6,618 nt of DNA from an uncultured Allomuricauda sp. (GCA_937911965.1 CALDPL010000347.1:1-6618), one strand, 5' to 3'; positions 1-6,550 are shown, counted from the first letter of the stretch. Notes: generated from the letters alone by a model not told the origin. Program-made: numbers and translations.

Positions 1-936
1 GTTTTTGTCCCCATCGCCCTGGGGCTCTTTTTGGTTTGGTATTCCTACAACGCCACCAGCGCTGAGGAACGCCGGCAGATCATCCATTACATTTCGAGTG
101 CCAGTCCATTTTGGATCGGGCTATCGGTGGTCCTGGGCGTCTTGAGCCATGTGTCCCGGGCGGTGCGATGGCGCTATCTGTTGGCCCCCTTGGGATACAA
201 ACCTGGGATGCTGAACGCCATTTTCATCGTATTGATCGCCTATTTCGCCAACCTGGGCATCCCCAGGTCCGGGGAGGTGCTTCGGGCCACCGCCCTGACC
301 ACCTATGAAGGGGTCCCATTTGAAAAGGGCTTTGGCACCATAGTCACCGAAAGGGTGATCGATCTGATCATGTTGCTGTTGATCGTGGGCCTGGCCCTGG
401 TACTGCAGACCGATATCATCCTGGTGTTTTTGGAGCAACGGGGGGTCAGTATGTTGGGGACCGTCACCATCCTGGTCGTCGGGCTGCTGGGGATGCTCCT
501 GGGCATCTACCTCATCAAAAGATCGAAATCCAAGCTTGCCAACAAACTCAAAGTACTGTTGCGCGGCCTGATGGACGGCCTGCTGAGTGTCTTCAAGATG
601 GAAAAGAAATGGCCCTTTTTGTTCCACACCCTCTTTATCTGGGCCTCCTATGTCGGGATGTTCTGGGTGATCAAACATACAGTGGCGGAAACCCAGACCC
701 TGGAATTCAGCCAGTTGCTGGTCGCCTTTGTGGCCGGGGCCTTTGCCATCTCCACCACCAATGGGGGAATCGGCCTCTACCCCATAGCCGTGAGTGCCGC
801 CCTGGGCCTGTTCGGCATAAGTTCGGTCTCGGGGAATGCCTTTGGGTGGATCATGTGGATCAGCCAGACCTTGATGGTGGTCGTCTTCGGTGCAATATCC
901 TTTATTGTGTTGCCGTTATTGAATAGAAATCGATAG
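1..936 (+). CDS. Lysylphosphatidylglycerol synthase TM-region / flippase-like membrane protein (5' end outside window)
   Basis: The frame is open from the first base, and 311 residues are visible before the TAG stop. The true start probably lies a few codons to the left, because the first visible residues (VFVPIALGLFLVWY) already form a membrane helix; the in-frame TTG at base 31 would cut this helix. Several further hydrophobic helices follow, at about residues 36-50, 70-87, 109-126, 142-160, 209-224, 229-250 and 272-306. Family landmarks are the loop ANLGIPRSGEVLRA (83-96), GTIVTERVIDL (102-112) and TTNGGIGLYP (242-251), which fit the PF03706/TIGR00374 group. Known relatives include the membrane half of MprF and many uncharacterised inner-membrane proteins proposed to move lipids. 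No MprF-like soluble transferase domain follows, so aminoacylation of lipids is not implied. The substrate is unknown. The gene is followed after 24 bp by an esterase-like gene in the same direction, suggesting co-transcription. Confidence 0.85.
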   Translation, partial: VFVPIALGLFLVWYSYNATSAEERRQIIHYISSASPFWIGLSVVLGVLSHVSRAVRWRYLLAPLGYKPGMLNAIFIVLIAYFANLGIPRSGEVLRATALTTYEGVPFEKGFGTIVTERVIDLIMLLLIVGLALVLQTDIILVFLEQRGVSMLGTVTILVVGLLGMLLGIYLIKRSKSKLANKLKVLLRGLMDGLLSVFKMEKKWPFLFHTLFIWASYVGMFWVIKHTVAETQTLEFSQLLVAFVAGAFAISTTNGGIGLYPIAVSAALGLFGISSVSGNAFGWIMWISQTLMVVVFGAISFIVLPLLNRNR

Positions 937-960
937 CCCCAGGCGACCAAAAACCCACAG

Positions 961-2103
961 ATGAAAAAATGCCCCCTCTTTGCCATGATGGCCCTGCTGT
1001 GCCTTCCCTTGGCAGCTCAGGTCAAAAAGGAAATCTTTGAATCCTTCAAGTTGCAGGAACGAAGAAATGTCTCCTACTACTTTCCGGAGGATTATTCCGA
1101 GGATAAAAAATACCCCCTGCTGCTGGTATTGGACGGCCAGGACCTCTTCGATCTCGTAGTGGCCAACGCCAAGTTCCAGAGCCGTTCGGACCGCATGCCC
1201 CAGGTCATTGTGGTCGGGGTGGAACAGGGAACACAGATGCGATGGGAGGATTGTGGCTTTGAAGGGGATACCGGCCTGCCCGATGATAAGGGAAAACAGT
1301 TCTATGAATTTCTGGGCACCGAACTGATCCCCTATATGGAGACCCACTACAATATCGCCCCTTTCAAAATGTTCATCGGCTATGACATCACGGCCAATTT
1401 TGGCAACTTTTACCTGTTCAAGGACCGTTCCCTGTTCAATTCCTATGTGAGCATTTCGCCGGTACTGGCCCCTGAGATGGAAAGCAGGGTCCCTGCCCGG
1501 CTCTCGGCCCTGGAGCAGGAAATCTTCTACAACCTGATCTTGGAAAAGGAACCCACCGAGGACCGACAAAGGATCCTTCAGATGAACCACGCCATAGCGT
1601 CGATCACCAAGGAGAACATCCATTATTTTTTTGATGAGTACGAGGATGCCGACCATACCTCCATCATGGCCTACGGCCTGGGCAAGGCCTTTGACAATGT
1701 CTTCAGGATGTACCGCCCCATCAGTCCCAAGGAATACCGGACCGAGATCCTGACCTCCCAGGAACCGGCTTTCGCCTATTTGGAAAACCGATATGCGGTG
1801 GTCGAAAAGTTGTTCGGGTACAAAAAACCCGTGGAACTCAACGATGTGATGGCCATCTATGCCGCCTGTAAAAAGAAGGAGGATGTGGAATCCCTAAAAC
1901 CCCTTGCCGAACTCTGCAAGAAGGAATTTCCGGAGGCCATGATCGGCCACTATCTGGAAGGGGAGTATTACGAGGAGATCGGGGAGCCCAAAAAGGCGTT
2001 CAAGACTTTTGAAAGGGCCTTTCAAATGCAGGAGATCGACTTTTTGACCCGGGACATGGCCCTTCAGAAAATTGAGGCCCTCAAGGCCGACTTCGGCTAT
2101 TGA
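961..2103 (+). CDS. Secreted esterase-D-like alpha/beta-hydrolase with atypical nucleophile site and C-terminal helical (TPR-like) tail
   Basis: This is a 380-residue protein. Residues 1-20 (MKKCPLFAMMALLCLPLAAQ) are a typical Sec signal peptide, so it is probably periplasmic or exported. The body resembles the esterase D / enterochelin-esterase-like alpha/beta-hydrolases: a core strand with oxyanion-type loop YPLLLVLDGQDLF (51-63), strand QVIVVGVEQG (81-90), the nucleophile elbow region MFIGYDITANF (137-147), and a late His in EDADHTS (228-234) where the catalytic His is expected. The elbow has Asp142 where the family normally has Ser (G-x-S-x-G), so ordinary serine-esterase activity is doubtful. 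The C-terminal part (about 325-372) is helical with a TPR-like pattern (YYEEIGEPKKAFKTFERAF). The ATG fits the signal peptide and lies 24 bp after the upstream membrane-protein gene, suggesting an operon. The family fold is fairly sure; the activity and substrate are not. Confidence 0.8.
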   Translation: MKKCPLFAMMALLCLPLAAQVKKEIFESFKLQERRNVSYYFPEDYSEDKKYPLLLVLDGQDLFDLVVANAKFQSRSDRMPQVIVVGVEQGTQMRWEDCGFEGDTGLPDDKGKQFYEFLGTELIPYMETHYNIAPFKMFIGYDITANFGNFYLFKDRSLFNSYVSISPVLAPEMESRVPARLSALEQEIFYNLILEKEPTEDRQRILQMNHAIASITKENIHYFFDEYEDADHTSIMAYGLGKAFDNVFRMYRPISPKEYRTEILTSQEPAFAYLENRYAVVEKLFGYKKPVELNDVMAIYAACKKKEDVESLKPLAELCKKEFPEAMIGHYLEGEYYEEIGEPKKAFKTFERAFQMQEIDFLTRDMALQKIEALKADFGY

Positions 2104-2126
2104 ACCGGGAGGTCACCTAAATTTAC

Positions 2127-2144
2127 ACCCTTGTCCCAAAGGGT
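2127..2144 (+). other. Short inverted repeat between the esterase-like gene and radA
   Basis: The arms ACCCTT (2127-2132) and AAGGGT (2139-2144) pair perfectly around a 6-base loop. The repeat begins 23 bp after the esterase-like stop codon and overlaps the upstream element of the candidate radA promoter. No U-rich tract follows, so it is a poor intrinsic terminator. It could equally be a binding site or chance. Confidence 0.3.
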
Positions 2145-2160
2145 CAATTCACTATCTTTA
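2131..2160 (+). promoter_or_regulatory. Candidate Bacteroidota-type promoter for radA
   Basis: TTG at 2131-2133 is followed after 19 bp by TATCTTTA at 2153-2160. The Bacteroidota housekeeping consensus is TTG or TTTG, about 17-23 bp, then TAnnTTTG, so this differs only in the last base. Transcription would start near 2165-2168 and give radA a short leader of about 15 nt. This suggests that radA can be transcribed independently of the upstream membrane-protein and esterase genes. It is a sequence match only. Confidence 0.5.
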
Positions 2161-2180
2161 GGGCCCTAATCCCCGTTGGA

Positions 2181-3539
2181 ATGGCCAAGACCAAGACCGC
2201 CTTTTTTTGTCAGAACTGTGGTACCCAATACGCCAAATGGACCGGACAGTGCAGCTCCTGCAAGGAGTGGAACAGCCTGGTGGAGGAAGTGCTGCAGAAG
2301 GCCGAAAAGAGAAGTTGGGATCTGGATTCCTCGGAGCGGGAGCCCAACAGACCGTTGCGCATCCCGGAGATCCCAAAGGGGAAGGAAGAGCGCCTGGACA
2401 GCATGGACGGGGAGTTCAACAGGGTTTTGGGCGGAGGATTGGTCCCAGGTTCCCTGGTCCTCTTGGGAGGGGAGCCCGGCATCGGAAAAAGCACCCTGCT
2501 GTTGCAGATTGCCCTGAAACTTCCATACAAAACCCTCTATGTCTCGGGGGAGGAAAGCCAAAGGCAGATCCGGATGCGGGCAGAGCGCATCCATCCGGAG
2601 AGCGACAACTGTTACATCCTGACCGAGACCAATACCCAGAACATTTTTCGACAGCTCATGGAGCTCCGGCCCCATTTGCTGATCATCGATTCCATACAGA
2701 CCCTGCACACCGACCATATAGAGTCCGCTGCGGGCAGCATTTCCCAGATCCGGGAATGCAGTTCGGAACTCATCAAATTTGCCAAACAGAGCAATACCCC
2801 CGTCATTTTGATCGGGCATATCACCAAGGAAGGCAGCATAGCCGGCCCCAAGATCCTGGAACATATGGTGGACACCGTCCTCCAATTTGAAGGAGATCGC
2901 AATTATGTGTACCGCATCCTGCGTTCCCTGAAAAACCGTTTTGGGTCCACGGCCGAGCTCGGCATCTATGAGATGCAGGGTTCCGGGCTCCGGGAGGTCA
3001 GCAATCCCTCCGAGGTGTTGATCTCCAAAAACGATGGGGTCCTCAGCGGCACGGCCATTGCGGCCACCGTGGAGGGCATGCGCCCCCTGCTCATTGAAAT
3101 CCAGGCCTTGGTAAGCAGCGCGGTCTATGGGACCCCACAACGTTCTGCCACCGGTTTCAACGCCAAACGCCTGAACATGCTGTTGGCCGTCCTGGAAAAA
3201 CGCGCCGGCTTCAAACTGGGGGCCAAGGATGTCTTTCTGAACATCACAGGCGGCATCACCGTGGACGATCCCGCCATAGATCTGGCCGTGGTGGCCGCCA
3301 TCCTTTCCAGCAATGCCGACCTCCCCATTCCAAAGGGCCACTGTTTTGCCGCGGAAGTGGGCCTGGCCGGGGAAATCCGTCCGGTGCAACGGGTGGATCA
3401 ACGGATCTTGGAAGCGGAAAAATTGGGGTACACCCACATCCATATTTCCAAAAACAACAAAATAGGGCTCAAGAACACCGCCATCGAAATCCATGGGGTA
3501 TCCAAGATCGAAGAACTCGTTCGCTCGGTCTTCGGCTGA
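2181..3539 (+). CDS. radA: DNA repair and recombination ATPase RadA
   Basis: This is a full-length bacterial RadA (also called Sms) of 452 residues, the usual size. The N-terminal C4 zinc finger has Cys10, Cys13, Cys24 and Cys27 (CQNCG and CSSC). The RecA-like ATPase core has Walker A GEPGIGKST (97-105), Walker B LLIID (166-170) and the RadA-specific KNRFG motif (251-255). The C-terminal third (about 285-450) is the Lon-protease-like domain, with TGGITVDDPAIDLAVVAAILSS spanning 356-377 and AEVGLAGEIRPV (391-402). In other bacteria RadA is a DnaB-like hexameric helicase acting in the cytoplasm that extends RecA-made recombination intermediates (branch migration) and supports repair of broken forks. 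The ATG is placed so that the zinc finger begins at residue 10, as in homologues. It has its own candidate promoter, and its TGA directly abuts the stop of the convergent aldo/keto reductase gene. Confidence 0.97.
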   Translation: MAKTKTAFFCQNCGTQYAKWTGQCSSCKEWNSLVEEVLQKAEKRSWDLDSSEREPNRPLRIPEIPKGKEERLDSMDGEFNRVLGGGLVPGSLVLLGGEPGIGKSTLLLQIALKLPYKTLYVSGEESQRQIRMRAERIHPESDNCYILTETNTQNIFRQLMELRPHLLIIDSIQTLHTDHIESAAGSISQIRECSSELIKFAKQSNTPVILIGHITKEGSIAGPKILEHMVDTVLQFEGDRNYVYRILRSLKNRFGSTAELGIYEMQGSGLREVSNPSEVLISKNDGVLSGTAIAATVEGMRPLLIEIQALVSSAVYGTPQRSATGFNAKRLNMLLAVLEKRAGFKLGAKDVFLNITGGITVDDPAIDLAVVAAILSSNADLPIPKGHCFAAEVGLAGEIRPVQRVDQRILEAEKLGYTHIHISKNNKIGLKNTAIEIHGVSKIEELVRSVFG

Positions 3540-4580
3540 TCAGGGGGCCGGGTTGGGAATGGAATTGTGGATTTCCGCAATCCCTTCCAGGACTGCATCG
3601 GACAATTCCACCTCCAGGCTCCCGATGTTTTCCTTGAGCTGTTCCATGGTCGTGGCGCCCACGACGGTACTGGTGACAAAGGGGCGGGTATGGACAAAGG
3701 CCAGGGCCATCTGGGCCGGGCTCAGACCGTGCCGACGGGCCAATTCCACATAGCGGCGGGTGGCCTCAACGGCGGTGTCCCCCTGGTATCGGGTATATTC
3801 GGGAAAAAGGCTGATCCTGGCCTTCCTCGGGGGGACCTCCCCCAAATACTTCCCGCTGAGCACCCCGAAGCCCAAAGGGGAATGGGCCAAAAGTCCGATC
3901 TGTTCCCGCATGGAAATCTCGGAAAGCCCCACCTCGAACAGGCGGGTCAATAGGTTATAGGGATTCTGAATGGTCAACATCCGAGGCAGGTTTCTATGGA
4001 CCTTGCTCTCCTCCAAAAAACGCATGCAGCCCCAAGGGGTCTCGTTGGAGAGGCCCACATGTCCGATCTTTCCAGAAGCGATCAATTCCTCCAAGGTTTC
4101 CAACACTTGATGGATGTTGTCCTCCCAGCCATCCAGGATATGGGCGTTGTAGCCCCGTTGTCCAAAGTAGTTGGTGTTCCGCTCCGGCCAATGCAGCTGG
4201 TAGAGGTCGATATGATCGGTGCGCAAACGCCGCAAACTGCCCTCCACGGCCTCGATCAGGGCCTCCTTTGCAAAACCGTTGTTGCGGATGTGCTTTCCGT
4301 TATGGCCCTTGCCGGAAATCTTGGAGGCCAAGACCACCCGGTCCCGGTTTCCCGTCTTATGGAACCAATTGCCGATAAACTCCTCGGTCACGGCATAGAG
4401 CTCCTTTTTCACCGGAACGGGATAGAGTTCGGCGGTATCAAAGAAGTTCACCCCCTGGTCCAGGGCATAGTCCATTTGTTCATGGGCCTCGGCCTCGGTA
4501 TTCTGCCGGCCCCAGGTCATGGTTCCCAGGCATATTTTACTGATACGGATGTCGGTATGTGGGATTCTGGTGTATCTCAT
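3540..4580 (-). CDS. tas: NADP(H)-dependent aldo/keto reductase, Tas family
   Basis: This cytoplasmic TIM-barrel oxidoreductase of 346 residues closely resembles E. coli Tas. The N-terminus MRYTRIPHTDI matches Tas MQYHRIPHSSL, which is why I choose the ATG at 4580 over the in-frame TTG two codons upstream (4586). The catalytic tetrad is complete: Asp48, Tyr53, Lys87 and His130. Other Tas-like landmarks are LGTMTWG (18-24), AELYPVP (50-56), LSNETPWG (177-184), TIQNPYNLLTR (203-213), and the C-terminal cofactor-binding SPLGFGVLSGKYLG (234-247) and GATTMEQLKENI (308-319). Members reduce aldehydes and ketones with NADPH; the physiological substrate is unknown. E. coli tas was found as a multicopy complementer of tyrosine auxotrophy, which does not prove such a role here. 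The gene lies 58 bp downstream of xth on the same strand, and a -7-like element in that gap may give it its own promoter. Confidence 0.92.
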   Translation of the reverse strand: MRYTRIPHTDIRISKICLGTMTWGRQNTEAEAHEQMDYALDQGVNFFDTAELYPVPVKKELYAVTEEFIGNWFHKTGNRDRVVLASKISGKGHNGKHIRNNGFAKEALIEAVEGSLRRLRTDHIDLYQLHWPERNTNYFGQRGYNAHILDGWEDNIHQVLETLEELIASGKIGHVGLSNETPWGCMRFLEESKVHRNLPRMLTIQNPYNLLTRLFEVGLSEISMREQIGLLAHSPLGFGVLSGKYLGEVPPRKARISLFPEYTRYQGDTAVEATRRYVELARRHGLSPAQMALAFVHTRPFVTSTVVGATTMEQLKENIGSLEVELSDAVLEGIAEIHNSIPNPAP

Positions 4581-4599
4581 CTGCAATTTTTTTGGGGAC

Positions 4600-4607
4600 C
4601 AAAGGTA
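4600..4607 (-). promoter_or_regulatory. Candidate -7 promoter element for the aldo/keto reductase gene
   Basis: Read on the minus strand this is TACCTTTG, a perfect match to the Bacteroidota -7 consensus TAnnTTTG, and it ends 19 bp before the ATG at 4580. No TTG is found at the expected 17-23 bp upstream, so it is only half of a promoter. If active, the reductase is transcribed separately from xth or in addition to read-through. Confidence 0.4.
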
Positions 4608-4638
4608 CTCAAACCGAAAGCTTGTATTTGGGATAAAA

Positions 4639-5403
4639 TCAATTTTCGACCTCCAACAAAATGGGGCAATGGTCGCTGTGCACGGCCCCTGAAAGGATCA
4701 CCGAGCGTTTCAGCCTGGCCTCCAGGGGTTCGGCCACCATGCCGTAATCCAAACGCCAGCCCTTGTTATTGGCCCGGGCATTGGCCCGGTAGCTCCACCA
4801 GGTATAGTTGTGGGGCTCTTGATTGAAATACCTGAAACTGTCTATAAAGCCACTGTCGATGAAATTCCCGATCCATTCCCGTTCCACCGGCAAAAATCCC
4901 GATACGTTCTTGTTCCGAACCGGATCGTGGATGTCAATGGCACGGTGACAGATATTGTAATCCCCACAGACCACCAGGTTGGGCCGTTCCTTGCGCAGGG
5001 AATCTGCATATTTCTGAAAATCCGCCATATACATCAGCTTGTGGTCCAAACGGGCCAGATTCGTTCCCGAAGGCAGGTACATGCTCATGATCGAGAGATC
5101 CCCATAATCGGCGCGCAGGTTCCTTCCCTCAAAGTCCATATAATCGATCCCGGTACCGAATTCCACATGGTCCGGGGCCTTTTTGCAGAGCAGGGCAACC
5201 CCACTATACCCCTTTTTCTGTGCACTGAACCAGTAGTGATGGGGATATCCGGCTTCCTCAAAGACCGAAGTGTCCACCTGTTCCTCCATGGCCTTGGTCT
5301 CCTGCAGGCAGACCACATCGGGATCCACACTTTTCAACCATTCCACAAAACCTTTGCCCAGGGCGGCCCGGATGCCGTTCACATTATAGGATACGATCTT
5401 CAT
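4639..5403 (-). CDS. xth: Exodeoxyribonuclease III (AP endonuclease, Xth family)
   Basis: This 254-residue member of the exonuclease/endonuclease/phosphatase family is the usual length for flavobacterial ExoIII. It cleaves DNA 5' of abasic sites in base-excision repair and degrades 3' ends of duplex DNA, using Mg2+. All active-site residues can be seen when compared with E. coli XthA: Asn7 (SYNVNGIRA), Glu35 (LQETK), Tyr109 (MYLPSG), Asp148 and Asn150 (GDYNICH), Asp219 (WRLDY), and Asp244-His245 (HSDHCP). The ATG at 5403 gives the conserved beginning MKIVSYNVNGIRAA. The frame stays open upstream to 5622, but that extension does not look like protein and is AT-rich near the gene. A poor -7-like TATTTTTA (minus strand, 5426-5419) lies 15 bp upstream of the ATG. 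The aldo/keto reductase gene follows in the same direction. Confidence 0.96.
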   Translation of the reverse strand: MKIVSYNVNGIRAALGKGFVEWLKSVDPDVVCLQETKAMEEQVDTSVFEEAGYPHHYWFSAQKKGYSGVALLCKKAPDHVEFGTGIDYMDFEGRNLRADYGDLSIMSMYLPSGTNLARLDHKLMYMADFQKYADSLRKERPNLVVCGDYNICHRAIDIHDPVRNKNVSGFLPVEREWIGNFIDSGFIDSFRYFNQEPHNYTWWSYRANARANNKGWRLDYGMVAEPLEARLKRSVILSGAVHSDHCPILLEVEN

Positions 5404-5542
5404 CAATAAAATTTTTTCTAAAAATAGGGATTGTGCCCCGCTTCTTAAAAAAGAATTTTTCGAAGGGTTCTCAAAGGAAGGAAAAAGCATGGCAGCATGT
5501 AAAGAAGGGGAAATCAAGATCCCATCGAACTCCCTCCATAAA

Positions 5543-5603
5543 TTGACGCAATACCATAATCGCGACACGTATTTGTCGCAATACTTGTTTTTGTCGCTAT
5601 TTG
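5543..5603. repeat. Cluster of TTGTCGC-type repeats in the xth / small-ORF intergenic region
   Basis: Three direct copies on the + strand are TTGACGCAATACC (from 5543), TTGTCGCAATACT (from 5573) and TTGTCGCTATTTG (from 5591), spaced 30 and 18 bp apart. One inverted copy, GCGACA (5562-5567), forms a 6-bp inverted repeat with TGTCGC (5574-5579) around a 6-bp spacer. Such mixed direct and inverted half-sites over about 60 bp are typical of a regulator binding region between divergently transcribed genes, here xth to the left and the small ORF to the right. The regulator is unknown. The rest of the gap (5404-5542) is AT-rich near xth and shows no gene or clear terminator. Confidence 0.5.
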
Positions 5604-5648
5604 GCCGATGAGAGGCCCACAATACCCTATTACCTTATACGCCATTAG

Positions 5649-5909
5649 TTGGGGGAGCCTGACACCTTTCGATTAAGGTACAGGGAAGAAATCAGGGAGG
5701 ACAGCCAACAGCTCGTACTGAACGCCATGGCCAAAGATCGGGCCATTGGGCACATAAAGATCAAGGCAGGGAATTTGGTCCCCCGGGACAGGGACCAATT
5801 CATAGAGGCGGTGGAACGGGAATTATTGGACCTGCACGAGGGCAATTTTGCTCGGTATAGGATATCCCCATCCGAATTTAAACGATGGAAGACCGTATGG
5901 GAAAACTGA
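5649..5909 (+). CDS. Unrecognised small ORF, possibly the remnant C-terminal part of a larger protein
   Basis: The frame is open for 86 codons after an in-frame TAG at 5646-5648 and ends with TGA. No ATG lies near the beginning: the choices are TTG at 5649 (86 residues) or ATG at 5727 (60 residues, starting MAKDRAIGH). The whole stretch still reads like protein, with charged and hydrophobic residues alternating in helix-like fashion (FIEAVERELLDLHEGNFARY, within about 49-68) and an ending SPSEFKRWKTVWEN. It has no signal peptide, membrane helix, cysteine motif or recognisable domain. Because protein-like sequence begins right after the stop codon, it could be the surviving 3' end of a longer gene, or a real small gene with a TTG start. 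It lies right of the TGTCGC repeat cluster and 30 bp before the DUF1697 gene, so the two could be co-transcribed. I do not recognise the family. Confidence 0.5.
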   Translation: MGEPDTFRLRYREEIREDSQQLVLNAMAKDRAIGHIKIKAGNLVPRDRDQFIEAVERELLDLHEGNFARYRISPSEFKRWKTVWEN

Positions 5910-5926
5910 ATCCCGATTAAAACCTG

Positions 5927-5934
5927 TACTTTTA
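5927..5934 (+). promoter_or_regulatory. Candidate -7 element just upstream of the DUF1697 gene
   Basis: TACTTTTA matches the Bacteroidota TAnnTTTG element except in the last base. It ends only 5 bp before the ATG at 5940, so transcription would begin at or very near the start codon and produce a leaderless or almost leaderless mRNA. No TTG is seen at the expected distance upstream, so the call is weak. Confidence 0.3.
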
Positions 5935-5939
5935 GGGAC

Positions 5940-6458
5940 ATGAAAACCTGGATCGCCCTGCTCAGGGGAATCAATGTCGGAGGAAAGCACCTCGTTCCCA
6001 TGAAGGAACTCAAGGCCCTGATGGAGGGCCATGGGTTTTCCAAGGTCAGGACCTACATCCAAAGTGGCAACCTGGTCTTTGAGCATCCCGAAAGGCCGCA
6101 GGACGAAATCGAACTGCTCATTGAAAAGGCCTTTGGGTTCCGGCCCTTTGTGCTGATACGCTCCCAAGAGGAACTGCTCAAAGCGGTAAAACAATGTCCC
6201 TACCAAAGCGATATGGGGAATACCATCCATTACTTCTTTTTGGATAAAACGCCACAGACCCCCAAACTTGAACTTCTGGATGGGGTGAAAAAGGATTCCG
6301 AGAAATACAGTCTGATCGATAGGGTATTCTACCTCCATGCCCCCGAAGGCATAGGCAAATCCAAACTATTTGAAAAAATTGACAGGGCCTTCCCCAATAC
6401 CCGGATGACGGCCAGAAACCTCAATACCATCAACAAGCTGGTGGAAATGGTCTCCTGA
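5940..6458 (+). CDS. DUF1697 family protein
   Basis: This is a complete 172-residue cytoplasmic protein, the normal length for the DUF1697 (PF08002) family, which is widespread in bacteria and has no established biochemical function. Family landmarks are all present: the N-terminal ALLRGINVGGKHLVPMKELK (6-25), TYIQSGNLVFEH (38-49), FVLIRSQEELLKAV (70-83), the YLHAPEGIGKSKL loop (131-143) and the C-terminal TARNLNTINKLVEM (157-170). No signal peptide or membrane segment is present. The ATG is the natural start, since the conserved LLRGIN motif begins at residue 7, as in homologues. The upstream small ORF ends 30 bp before it. The glycine-rich EGIGKSKL superficially resembles a P-loop, but it is a family-specific loop and not evidence of ATP binding. 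Confidence 0.92.
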   Translation: MKTWIALLRGINVGGKHLVPMKELKALMEGHGFSKVRTYIQSGNLVFEHPERPQDEIELLIEKAFGFRPFVLIRSQEELLKAVKQCPYQSDMGNTIHYFFLDKTPQTPKLELLDGVKKDSEKYSLIDRVFYLHAPEGIGKSKLFEKIDRAFPNTRMTARNLNTINKLVEMVS

Positions 6459-6521
6459 ACAAGGCTTTATGACCAGGAATATCGTAAAAAATTCAAGGAA
6501 GTCTTTTGAATTTCCAACCAT

Positions 6522-6543
6522 TATTTAGATATTTATCTAAATA
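6522..6543. promoter_or_regulatory. Perfect 22-bp inverted repeat, probable ArsR/SdpR-type operator
   Basis: The arms TATTTAGATA (6522-6531) and TATCTAAATA (6534-6543) are exact reverse complements around a TT centre. The site ends 7 bp before the ATG of an ArsR-type repressor gene. Dimeric winged-helix ArsR proteins bind palindromes of this size and commonly repress their own promoter. A TTTG at 6505-6508 lies upstream, so the palindrome covers the expected -7 region and transcription start, which is where a repressor would block RNA polymerase. Confidence 0.7.
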
Positions 6544-6550
6544 TAGAACA

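Noticed and set aside
916..1656. Open frame of 246 codons on the minus strand opposite the esterase-like gene
   Set aside because: It is antisense to a well-supported gene with a signal peptide and has no recognisable domain.
2166..3494. Long open frame (442 codons) on the minus strand opposite radA
   Set aside because: It is the codon-mirror of a GC-rich real gene; its composition (rich in Gly, Asp, Gln and His) resembles no protein family, while the + strand encodes an unmistakable RadA.
4581..4586. TTG start two codons upstream of the reductase ATG
   Set aside because: The ATG at 4580 aligns with the start of E. coli Tas, and TTG is a rare start.
3996..4826. Open frame of 276 codons on the + strand opposite tas and xth
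   Set aside because: It spans two convincing minus-strand genes and the gap between them; it is an antisense shadow.
5442..5455. TTCTT / AAGAA inverted repeat as a terminator
   Set aside because: It is a 5-bp all-weak stem in AT-rich DNA upstream of xth, not downstream of any gene; chance is the simpler explanation.
5404..5622. Upstream extension of the xth frame to 5622
   Set aside because: The ExoIII family begins at MKIVSYN (ATG at 5403). The extension crosses the repeat cluster and AT-rich DNA and has no protein-like pattern.
6354..6368. Possible P-loop (EGIGKSKL) in the DUF1697 protein
   Set aside because: It lacks the G-x4-GK-[ST] spacing context of an ATPase and is a standard C-terminal loop of the DUF1697 family.
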